From JANXQG01 sp963709175 (GTDB taxonomy: Bacteria; Planctomycetota; Planctomycetia; Pirellulales; Thermoguttaceae), in the NCBI GenBank assembly GCA_963709175.1, contig CAVPVK010000015.1:356769-420768 (forward strand): a DNA stretch of 64,000 bases, given 5' to 3'. Numbering within the stretch: position 1 is the first letter of the stretch; each line of letters opens with the position of its first letter. This document shows positions 47,671 to 56,240 of this stretch, in pieces. Below the pieces are notes generated by a model, which worked only from the letters and a program-made list of their open reading frames with translations, had not been told where the DNA came from and made no database searches. The position numbers were made by a program, and so were the translations under genes.

Positions 47671-48866
47671 ATGCGTACTCTTCTTGGTGGCTGCGCGTAG
47701 CCATGCTCTTAGTAGCGTGTATCGTTCCGCTCGAGGCTGCTGATGACGCTAGCTCGCCACGGACAGCCACTGGTAGTCGTGTTAGCCCAGAGCCGGCGAT
47801 CGTCGACCCGATGGTTAAGCCGGCCCCTGAGCCCAGCGACGACGGCTGCTGCCAGGACGAACCGACGCCCGCATGCCCGGCAAACCGCCAGGACAGCTGC
47901 CTCGGCTGCCTGACCTGCCGGCCCTGCCCTTGTTTCTATGGCGAGGTGGAAGCCCTCTTCTTCCAGGAGGTCGCCAAGATCCACGACCAGCCGATTCTGG
48001 TTGATGCCAACACGGGTGTCACGTATCAATCAACCGGCGATGTGGACAGTGGTTTTGACCCGGGCCTACGAGTGATGCTCGGTGCGCGGCTATGCAACGG
48101 ACTGGCCGTTGAGTTCACCTACTCCGGTTTCTTTCGGGACGCTGAGGACGTCACAGACAAGCCCGCCACGACAAGCTTCCTGACCTTTCCCAATAATTTG
48201 GTCGGAAACGTCTTCGTCAACCAGGACCATACCGTGAGCGACTATTCCTCGCGGGTGAACAGTTTTGAATTGAATTTCCCTTGTTGCTGCTGTTGCAGCC
48301 ACTGCGATTGCTGCAGTGATTGTGGCCAGCCCTCCTGTGGCCGGTCCGTGTGCGCGAGTATCGAGTGGTTTGCCGGCATCCGCTTCATCAACATCAATGA
48401 TTCGCTGAACATCGGCGTCAATCGCCGCGAAGCTGGCGGCGTGGAAAGCGGCGACTACGATATCCAGGCCAGCAACCACTTGTGGGGCGGACAGGTCGGC
48501 GCTCGCCTGCGGCGCACTGTGAACCGTTTTGGCTGGGAACTGACCGGCAAGGCGGGCGTTTACAGCAACGACGCCGGCCAGACCCAATCGGCGACGGATT
48601 TTCCGAACTTCGCCTTGCGGCCGAGCACTTCGGCCTTTGGCGTGACCACGGCGTTTGTGGGAGAAATCGATCTTTCGGGCATCTACCGGCTGAGCGATGC
48701 CTGGAGCGTCAAGGCCGGCTACGACGTGATTTTTGTCGATAACCTGGCGCTGGCACCCGATCAACTCGATTTCAATTTCGCCGCGAGTCCCAGCGGCAAC
48801 CATCTCCATAGCGATGGCGGCCTGTTGTTGCACGGAGTTAACCTCGCTTTGGAAGCGCGATGGTAG
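47671..48866 (+). CDS. Cysteine-rich outer-membrane beta-barrel protein, 5' frameshift
   Basis: About 398 residues. The clear frame starts at ATG 47703 inside a signal peptide (MLLVACIVPLEAA). A stronger start exists at 47671, after GTAGGGGG, reading MRTLL; adding one base near 47683 joins it to WWLRVAMLLVACIVPLEAA and completes the signal peptide. A Cys-rich insert lies after the signal (GCCQDEPTPACPANRQDSCLGC, cut here) and another at ~200 (PCCCCCSHCDCCSDCGQPSC). The rest is beta-barrel: YGEVEALFFQEVAK, GLRVMLGARLCNGLAVEFTY, ending GVNLALEARW with terminal aromatic. BBP7-like outer-membrane protein, possibly metal-binding or disulphide-rich. Converges on the giant repeat gene 10 bp away. 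Confidence 0.7.
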
Positions 48867-48876
48867 GTGTCCGGAC

Positions 48877-51800
48877 CTAAGCGTCAGCCAGCATGGCGAA
48901 GAACCAATCGGGCAGTTGCGGCGGTGCGGCCGAATTCTGGTCCGGCGTTGTCGTTGATAGCATTGCGGCGGCCGCCGTTTGATTCGGGATCTGTGCGGAC
49001 GCAACCGGCGTCGCCGACGACGGCCGCAATTCTTGGCCAAGAGATGGGCTACCGCTCACGGCCACGGTTTTTGGCGTAGAAGAACTAGGGGGCGTCGCGG
49101 CGGCGAAAGTGCTGGCGTCGGCCTGCGAAGATGCCAAGAACCCCTGAAGCGAAATACCCAGCAAGTTCGATATCGTCGGAACCTGCACGGCATTGGCCTG
49201 TGTTTGTACCACCGCTATCGCTGGTACCTGCGTTGCTAGCGTTACCCTGTTCGCTGGCGCCGACACCGACGCGGCCGGCGTTGTCGCGGCGGGGCTCGCC
49301 ACACCAGCCGTTGTCGCTGTGAGGATGATCGGCTGGTTGACGGCTGCGTTACCAGTCGAGATACTCGCCACCGGAGCCGCGACGACCGCCGTATCGTCGG
49401 ACGATGACGACGGCTGGCTCGGACGAATGGCAAGGAGACTGAACATGCTAGGGACTTGCACCGAAGCGGTCGATTCTTCGTCTTCGCCGGTCACCGGGGC
49501 CGCTGCGTTGCTGGCGATCTGAACCACGCCGGCATCCGCCGCGGCGGACTGCATGTCAGATTGGCTGCTGGCCGCGCTAACATCCGTCGCGGCCGAAATC
49601 GGAGTTGAAGAATTCGCCGACGTTGCCGTTGTCGTGGTCACGGAAGAAGGAGCAATCGCCAGAAGGCCGGAAATTCCCGGCAGGGCGGTCGATGTTGCAC
49701 TGATCGAGGTCGGCGGGTCTGCATCGGCCGTGCCGGACGACCCGTTGCTCGTCGACGAGCTGGACGTTGTGAGGTTGATGGCAGCCACGGTGTAGGGACC
49801 GATAAATTCGCCAGGAACCACCTTGGCCGACGAGAGGGTAAGCGGCGAGCTGCTGAGGACATCGAACTCGACGACTTGATTCGTCGTTCCCCCAGGCCCT
49901 TGCACAACAACAATCGCATTCGCGATGCCGTTAGCATTGCTGAGGGTCGTGAGCTGGATGGGTGCATTGGAACTCGGATCGGTAAAGGCGGCAAAGCCCT
50001 CGCCGGCGCCGGCCAGCTTTGCTAGCGTGTCGGTCCCGCTGTTCCAGCCCCAGACCTCCACCATGGATTGGCCGCCCGCGCCCGCCCCCACCACGATATC
50101 GGGCAGGGAATTCGCCGTGAACTGGGCCACCGCCAGCGACACTCCGCCGTAAAAGGTCATCGTGGACGTACTGAACGGATTGAACGTTGCGAGGGGCGTC
50201 GCTTGAACCGCCGGGCTGGTTGTGGTCAGGCTGCTGACGTCGAAAACCTCGACTGTGGCCGCCATTCCGGCGCCGCTGCCGACGATAATCTCCGCGTCAC
50301 CATTGGGCGTGCTTCCGACGCCGGCCGCGGCTATCGACGCGCCGCCAATAAATGAGGAGGGGAAGGCCAGGAAATCCAGGTAGGGGGTGCTGTCAAACGT
50401 AGGCACACCGTTCACCAGGCCGAGATTCTTGAAAACCCGCACCTCGGCGGGACCGTAGCTAGGGACGGTAATGATGTCGGGCAATCCGTCGCCCGTAACG
50501 TCGGCCACGGCCACTTGCAAGCCGCCGTCAACCGACGACGGATACGCCTGGAACTCCGTCAGCAGGGTCCCCGTCGCACTATAGACGTGAACGACGGGCA
50601 GGCCGCCCCGGCCTGGCACGGTCACGATGTCGTCGATTCCGTTATCGCCGAGGTCCCCAGTCGCGACGCGAACGCCTCCCTGAAAATTGCTGCTATAGGG
50701 GACGAATTGCGTTAACACCGTGCCGGTGTTGGGATCGATAACCTCGACGGATTGCGAAGTCAGCGGACTCTTATCCATGCCAATCACGATAGCGTTCGAC
50801 TGGACGTTCACCGCCTCCGCTGCCGGGCCGCTGCTGACGGCGGCGTTGTTCGTGTCGCCGCTGAAACTCGCCACCCAGTAGTCCGTGCCTGCGGCGGTGG
50901 TTGTGTAGCCGGGCGCGGTCGCCGTGGCCGTGCTGCCGTTGATGGTCACCGTCACCGGCGACGACGTGTACAGCGGCGTGCCGCTGGCGGTGTTGTTGTC
51001 GTATAATCGGAAGGTTACCGTATCGCCGCTGTCGGGGCTGACCAGCCCGGTCACCGTGGCGGTGTCGCTGATCGACTGGCCCACGTAAGCCGCGGTCGGC
51101 GTCTGGCTGGTGCTGATCGTGTCCACGTTCACCGCCTCTGCCGTCGGGCCGCTGCTGACGGCGGCGTTGTTTGTATCGCCGCTGAAACTCGCCACCCAGT
51201 AGTCCGTGCCCACGGCGGTAGTCGTGTAGCCGGGCGCGGTCGCCGTGGCCGAGCTGCCGCTGATGGTCACCGTCACTGGCGACGACGTATATAGCGGCGT
51301 GCCGCTGGCAGTGTTGTTGTCGTACAACCGGAAGGTCACCGTATCGCCGCTGTCGGGGCTGACCAGCCCGGTCACGGTCGCGGCGTCGCTGATCGACTCG
51401 CCTACGTAGGCCGCGGTCGGCGTCTGGCTGGTGCTGATCGTGTCCACGTTCACCGCCTCCGCCGTCGGACCGCTGGTGACGGCGGCGTTGTTCGTGTCGC
51501 CGCTGAAACTCGCCACCCAGTAGTCCGTGCCCACGCTAGTAGTCGTATAGCCGGGCGCGGTCGCCGTGGCCGTACTGCCGCTGATGGTCACCGTCACCGG
51601 CGACGACGTATATAGCGGCGTGCCGCTGCCAGTGTTGTTGTCGTACAGCCTGAAGGTCACCGTATCGCCGCTGTCGGGGCTGACCAGGCCGGTCACCGTT
51701 GCGGTGTCGCTGATCGACTGGCCCACGTAGGCCGCGGTCGGCGTTTGGCTGGTGCTGATCGTGTCCACGTTCACCGCCTCTGCCGTCGGACCGCTGCTGA

Positions 51801-54800
51801 CGCCGGCGTTGTTCGTGTCGCCACTGAAGGTCGCCACCCAGTAGTCCGTACCCACGCTAGTAGTCGTATAGCCGGGCGCGGTCGCCGTGGCCGTACTGCC
51901 GCTGATGGTCACCGTCACCGGCGACGACGTATATAGCGGCGCGCCGCTGCCAGTGTTGTTGTCGTACAGCCTGAAGGTCACCGTATCGCCGCTGTCGGGG
52001 CTGACCAGCCCGGTCACCGTGGCGGTGTCGCTGATCGACTGGCCCACGTAGGCCGCGGTCGGCGTTTGGCTGGTGCTGATCGTGTCCACGTTCACCGCCT
52101 CTGCCGTCGGACCGCTGCTGACGGCGGCGTTGTTCGTGTCGCCGCTGAAAGTCGCCACCCAGTAGTCCGTGCCCACGCTGGTAGTCGTATAGCCGGGCGC
52201 GGTCGCCGTGGCCGTACTGCCGCTGATGGTCACCGTCACCGGCGACGACGTATATAGCGGCGTGCCGCTGCCAGTGTTGTTGTCGTACAGCCTGAAGGTC
52301 ACCGTATCGCCGCTGTCGGGGCTGACCAAGCCGGTCACCGTGGCGGTGTCGCTGATCGACTGGCCCATGTAGGCCGCGGTCGGCGTTTGGCTAGTGCTGA
52401 TCGTGTCCACGTTCACCGCCTCTGCCGTCGGACCGCTGCTGACGGCGGCGTTGTTCGTGTCGCCACTGAAGGTCGCCACCCAGTAGTCCGTACCCACGCT
52501 AGTAGTCGTATAGCCGGGCGCGGTCGCCGTGGCCGTGCTGCCGCTGATGGTCACGGTCACCGGCGATGACGTGTACAGCGGCGTGCCGCTGCCAGTATTG
52601 TTGTCGTACAGCCTGAAGGTCACGGTATCGCCGCTGTCGGGGCTGACCAGCCCGGTTACCGTGGCGGTGTCGCTGATCGACTGGCCCACGTAGGCCGCGG
52701 TCGGCGTCTGGCTGGTGCTGATCGTGTCCACATTCACCGCCTCCGCCGTCGGGCCGCTGCTGACGGCGGCGTTGTTCGTGTCGCCGCTGAACGTCGCCAC
52801 CCAGTAGTCCGTGCCCACGCTGGTAGTCGTGTAGCCGGGCGCGGCCGCCGTGGCCGTGCTGCCGCTGATGGTCACCGTCACTGGCGACGACGTGTACAGC
52901 GGCGTGCCGCTGCCAGTGTTGTTGTCGTACAGCCTGAAGGTCACCGTATCGCCGCTGTCGGGGCTGACCAGCCCGGTCACCGTGGCGGTGTCGCTGATCG
53001 ACTGGCCCACGTAGGCCGCGGTCGGCGTCTGGCTGGTGCTGATCGTGTCCACGTTCACGGCCTCCGCCGTCGGACCGCTGGTGACGGCGGCGTTGTTCGT
53101 GTCGCCGCTGAAAGTCGCCACCCAGTAGTCCGTGCCCACGCTGGTAGTCGTGTAGCCAGGCGCCGTCGCCGTGGCCGTGCTGCCGCTGATGGTCACCGTC
53201 ACTGGCGACGACGTGTACAGCGGCGTGCCGCTGGCGGTGTTGTCGTCGTACAGCCTGAAGGTCACCGTATCGCCGCTGTCGGGGCTGACCAGCCCGGTCA
53301 CCGTGGCGGTGTCGCTGATCGACTGGCCCACGTAGGCCGCGGTCGGCGTCTGGCTGGTGCTGATCGTGTCCACGTTCACGGCCTCCGCCGTCGGGCCGCT
53401 GGTGACGGCGGCGTTGTTCGTGTCGCCGCTGAAAGTCGCCACCCAGTAGTCCGTGCCCACGCGGTGGTCGTGTAGCCGGGCGCGGTCGCCGTGGCCGTGC
53501 TGCCGCTGATGGTCACCGTCACCGGCGACGAGGTGTACAGCGGCGTGCCGCTGGCGGTGTTGTTGTCGTACAGCCTGAAGGTCACGGTATCGCCGCTGTC
53601 GGGGCTGACCAGCCCGGTCACCGTGGCGGTGTCGCTGATCGACTGGCCCACGTAGGCCGCGGTCGGCGTCTGGCTGGTGCTGATCGTGTCCACGTTCACG
53701 GCCTCCGCCGTCGGGCCGCTGGTGACGGCGGCGTTGTTCGTGTCGCCGCTGAAACGTCGCCACCCAGTAGTCCGTGCCCACGCTGGTGGTCGTGTAGCCG
53801 GGCGCGGTCGCCGTGGCCGTGCTGCCGCTGATGGTCACCGTCACTGGCGACGACGTGTACAGCGGCGTGCCGCTGGCAGTGTTGTTGTCGTACAGCCTGA
53901 AGGTCACGGTATCGCCGCTGTCGGGGCTGACCAGCCCGGTCACCGTGGCGGTGTCGCTGATCGACTGGCCCACGTAGGCCGCGGTCGGCGTCTGGCTGGT
54001 GCTGATCGTGTCCACGTTCACCGCCTCCGCCGTCGGGCCGCTGCTGACGGCGGCGTTGTTCGCGTCGCCGTTGAATGTCGCCACCCAGTAGTCCGTGCCC
54101 ACGGCGGTAGTCGTGTAGCCGGGCGCCGTCGCCGTGGCCGTGCTGCCGCTGACGGTCACCGTCACCGGCGGCGACGTGTACAGCGGGGTGCCACTGGCAC
54201 TGTTGTTGTCATACAGCCGGAACGTCACCGTGTCATTGCTGCTGGGGTTGGCCAGGCCGGTCACCGTGGCAGTGTCGCTGATCGACTGGCCCACGTAGGC
54301 CGCGGCCGGCGTCTGGCTGGTGCTGATCGCTTCGCTAGGGCCAACTTCCCCTTTGGCGCCTCCGCTAAAGTCACTTCCAAAACTACCGGTGAAGTTGGAG
54401 TTCTCGCTGTCCATCGTCACGCCGATATCCGCGCCGACGTAGTACGACTGTAGCAGGCCACCTGTGAACTGGAAACGGAAGTCGAATTGCGGAGTGCTCG
54501 TGCCGCTGTTGTATTGGTAACCGAATTGCAGGACATTGCCTGTGAGAAGTGTGCCGGAATCGGTGTTGCCGTTGATGACGACAGTGCCCGTCACTTGGAA
54601 ATTAGGGTTGCCGTTGCCGCCGATGAGATTGCCCGAGTTGTCAACCAGGGCGTTGATGTCGAGAGCAGCGTTGCCCGTGATAGTAGCCGGCGTAGAACTG
54701 GCGCTGAGCAAGAGCGAGAGCGGGGTGGCGGTAACCTCTAGCGCATGGGTGGCGGCCGTGTACTGAAGATTGCCGGTGCTATCGAAGAAAATCAACGGAT

Positions 54801-54993
54801 AACCGGGGGCGACGCCCAGCAACGTGAGAAGCCGCCGATTTTCCAAGGGCTCTAGGCGCAATCGCCTTTTCACCGCTTGCGGATTGCGTCTCGATCTCTC
54901 GTCCGCCGCAAAAATGCTGCGAAATAGATTTGAGATTCCAAAGCCTTTTGAACGACGACGATTTAACTGGGAGGGAGTGAACGCGCGCAACAT
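48877..54993 (-). CDS. Giant surface protein: LEPLENRRLL motif, ~11 Ig-like repeats, FG-GAP region, Ser/Thr tail
   Basis: About 2038 residues from ATG 54993 (a TTG at 55002 is possible). The N-terminus carries RRLRLEPLENRRLL, the motif common in large planctomycete surface proteins. Residues ~60-225 are a beta domain homologous to the next gene upstream. Residues ~228-1400 hold about eleven 107-residue Ig-like repeats (AYVGQSISDTATVTG, VTFRLYDNNTASGTPLYTS, APGYTTT, DYWVATFSGDTNNA). Residues ~1405-1640 are FG-GAP/VCBS-like (GDLGDNGIDDIVTVPG, DVTGDGLPDIITVP). The tail is Ser/Thr/Ala-rich with recurring (V/L)PxxSxLLxI motifs. Between ~53467 and ~53753 the frame is shifted and then restored, scrambling one repeat. 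Probably a long stalk or adhesin. Confidence 0.85.
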   Translation of the reverse strand: MLRAFTPSQLNRRRSKGFGISNLFRSIFAADERSRRNPQAVKRRLRLEPLENRRLLTLLGVAPGYPLIFFDSTGNLQYTAATHALEVTATPLSLLLSASSTPATITGNAALDINALVDNSGNLIGGNGNPNFQVTGTVVINGNTDSGTLLTGNVLQFGYQYNSGTSTPQFDFRFQFTGGLLQSYYVGADIGVTMDSENSNFTGSFGSDFSGGAKGEVGPSEAISTSQTPAAAYVGQSISDTATVTGLANPSSNDTVTFRLYDNNSASGTPLYTSPPVTVTVSGSTATATAPGYTTTAVGTDYWVATFNGDANNAAVSSGPTAEAVNVDTISTSQTPTAAYVGQSISDTATVTGLVSPDSGDTVTFRLYDNNTASGTPLYTSSPVTVTISGSTATATAPGYTTTSVGTDYWVATFQRRHEQRRRHQRPDGGGRERGHDQHQPDADRGLRGPVDQRHRHGDRAGQPRQRRYRDLQAVRQQHRQRHAAVHLVAGDGDHQRQHGHGDRARLHDHRVGTDYWVATFSGDTNNAAVTSGPTAEAVNVDTISTSQTPTAAYVGQSISDTATVTGLVSPDSGDTVTFRLYDDNTASGTPLYTSSPVTVTISGSTATATAPGYTTTSVGTDYWVATFSGDTNNAAVTSGPTAEAVNVDTISTSQTPTAAYVGQSISDTATVTGLVSPDSGDTVTFRLYDNNTGSGTPLYTSSPVTVTISGSTATAAAPGYTTTSVGTDYWVATFSGDTNNAAVSSGPTAEAVNVDTISTSQTPTAAYVGQSISDTATVTGLVSPDSGDTVTFRLYDNNTGSGTPLYTSSPVTVTISGSTATATAPGYTTTSVGTDYWVATFSGDTNNAAVSSGPTAEAVNVDTISTSQTPTAAYMGQSISDTATVTGLVSPDSGDTVTFRLYDNNTGSGTPLYTSSPVTVTISGSTATATAPGYTTTSVGTDYWVATFSGDTNNAAVSSGPTAEAVNVDTISTSQTPTAAYVGQSISDTATVTGLVSPDSGDTVTFRLYDNNTGSGAPLYTSSPVTVTISGSTATATAPGYTTTSVGTDYWVATFSGDTNNAGVSSGPTAEAVNVDTISTSQTPTAAYVGQSISDTATVTGLVSPDSGDTVTFRLYDNNTGSGTPLYTSSPVTVTISGSTATATAPGYTTTSVGTDYWVASFSGDTNNAAVTSGPTAEAVNVDTISTSQTPTAAYVGESISDAATVTGLVSPDSGDTVTFRLYDNNTASGTPLYTSSPVTVTISGSSATATAPGYTTTAVGTDYWVASFSGDTNNAAVSSGPTAEAVNVDTISTSQTPTAAYVGQSISDTATVTGLVSPDSGDTVTFRLYDNNTASGTPLYTSSPVTVTINGSTATATAPGYTTTAAGTDYWVASFSGDTNNAAVSSGPAAEAVNVQSNAIVIGMDKSPLTSQSVEVIDPNTGTVLTQFVPYSSNFQGGVRVATGDLGDNGIDDIVTVPGRGGLPVVHVYSATGTLLTEFQAYPSSVDGGLQVAVADVTGDGLPDIITVPSYGPAEVRVFKNLGLVNGVPTFDSTPYLDFLAFPSSFIGGASIAAAGVGSTPNGDAEIIVGSGAGMAATVEVFDVSSLTTTSPAVQATPLATFNPFSTSTMTFYGGVSLAVAQFTANSLPDIVVGAGAGGQSMVEVWGWNSGTDTLAKLAGAGEGFAAFTDPSSNAPIQLTTLSNANGIANAIVVVQGPGGTTNQVVEFDVLSSSPLTLSSAKVVPGEFIGPYTVAAINLTTSSSSTSNGSSGTADADPPTSISATSTALPGISGLLAIAPSSVTTTTATSANSSTPISAATDVSAASSQSDMQSAAADAGVVQIASNAAAPVTGEDEESTASVQVPSMFSLLAIRPSQPSSSSDDTAVVAAPVASISTGNAAVNQPIILTATTAGVASPAATTPAASVSAPANRVTLATQVPAIAVVQTQANAVQVPTISNLLGISLQGFLASSQADASTFAAATPPSSSTPKTVAVSGSPSLGQELRPSSATPVASAQIPNQTAAAAMLSTTTPDQNSAAPPQLPDWFFAMLADA
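50805..54335 (-). repeat. About eleven 321-bp coding tandem repeats
   Basis: Near-identical 321-bp (107-codon) units; for example the string tcggggctgaccagcccggt recurs in most units. Units differ mainly at the ASGTP/GSGTP codons and a few positions. Unit 3 carries a compensated frameshift pair (one base lost near 53467, one gained near 53753). Confidence 0.9.
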
Positions 54994-55105
54994 GAAACTC
55001 AAGAAGTCCCTGTGGGCAGCCTGCTGCCCTTACGCAATCCCACCGAGATGCAAAAACCACGATGTCAACTCAATTCATGCATCTTAATTAACTGGGAAAT
55101 AATTG

Positions 55106-55885
55106 TCAAACCGCGGCTATGAAGCGCAAACGAGGAGCTGCTCGCTTCCACTTCCGCTCAACGTGCGAATCGCCGCTTCTCAGCGACTCGCAAGCGTGCG
55201 CCGAGGGAGAAAGAAGAAGCGAGGACGCGCCAAGCACTGCGGCAATAAGCAAGAGGGCCGCACTGGACGGCTCGGGCACTACGGAGCCATTGTCCGCGAT
55301 ACTCAAGACGGGACTGGAACTGAAGCTATTGGCGAAGCTGCCGTCAAACTCGGAATTCACCGCATCCAGGACAACGTCGGTGCCGCTTGGGTAATACCGT
55401 GCCAAATCGCCTCCGGTCGGGTCGAAAACGAATTCAAAAATGTCTCCCCCAACCGGCATAAATCCAAACTGGGCAAGTGTACCCGTTAGAAGCATTCCAC
55501 TCGTCGCCAATCCGGGGATTGTGCCAGTAATGTCCAAATTGCCCGAAACAGCCTGGTCGCCCAGGCCAAGTTGCGTGGTCAACGTATACTGGCCGCCGTC
55601 GATCATCGAAGAATTGCCGTTCAGATCGAACGAAATGGGCCACCCATCGGCACTGAAAACGCGGGTCGTCGCATCGAAGCTGGCAGTGAGAAATCCCGCG
55701 GAGAGATCTGGCTTGTCGATTGTCAAATCCAGGGTTGCCGCCAGCGCAGGAAGGCTTGCCAGGGCCAAGATGCCGACAAAACTGACCGCCCGGAAAAGCC
55801 ATCCCAGCGGGCGGACGTCGGCGACGATCCCCGCTAAACTGCGGGGCTTTGCCTTTATATGTTGCTCTAATGTTGTGTATATCAT
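55106..55885 (-). CDS. PEP-CTERM protein sharing a domain with the giant surface protein
   Basis: 259 residues; GAGGTGA site before ATG 55885. Signal region LGWLFRAVSFVGILALASLPALA (~30-52). Mature domain: SGMLLTGTLAQFGFMPVGG, FEFVFDPTGGDLARYYPSG, TDVVLDAVNSEFDGSF; the downstream giant protein has SGTLLTGNVLQFGYQ, FRFQFTGGLLQSYYVG and GVTMDSENSNFTGSF in the same order. The C-terminus is VVPEPSSAALLLIAAVLGAS followed by an atypical tail; shifting the frame by one base gives FFFLPRRTLASR and a stop at 55180, the basic ending expected of PEP-CTERM, so a frameshift is likely. Confidence 0.78.
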   Translation of the reverse strand: MIYTTLEQHIKAKPRSLAGIVADVRPLGWLFRAVSFVGILALASLPALAATLDLTIDKPDLSAGFLTASFDATTRVFSADGWPISFDLNGNSSMIDGGQYTLTTQLGLGDQAVSGNLDITGTIPGLATSGMLLTGTLAQFGFMPVGGDIFEFVFDPTGGDLARYYPSGTDVVLDAVNSEFDGSFANSFSSSPVLSIADNGSVVPEPSSAALLLIAAVLGASSLLLSPSAHACESLRSGDSHVERKWKRAAPRLRFIAAV

Positions 55886-56240
55886 TGGTTCTCACCTCGC
55901 GCGAGCGGGTCTCGAACCTCGGTCGCCAAAATCACAGTTGCCTATACAAAACCATCAAATCTCCCAATGCGCGCAGCACGTGCCACGGGCATGAAACCAA
56001 GGAAAACGCACCCAGCCAAGAACGACGCGCAGACTCACTCGTTCGCTTGCGAGCGAGCGGAAGGCGTCAACGGCTTAGGAGAGAAAACGCTGCCTCGAAA
56101 TGGGTGTGCGCTAAAATGCGGGTTCTTACAGGAACGCTATGCCAACTTGCACAGCTATCTCATACGCTACAACAATATTTTACCAAGCCGCAACCAACTT
56201 AGCAAGTATTTTTTCCCCACATTCCCAGGACCCACAGTAG
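55886..56240. other. Intergenic region between FtsK-like and PEP-CTERM genes
   Basis: 355 bp; both flanking genes point leftwards, so it probably holds the PEP-CTERM gene's promoter. No gene, terminator hairpin or repeat recognised. Confidence 0.4.

Noticed and set aside
50805..54335. CRISPR-like repeat array
   Set aside because: Units are 321 bp, coding and contiguous, without spacers; no cas genes.
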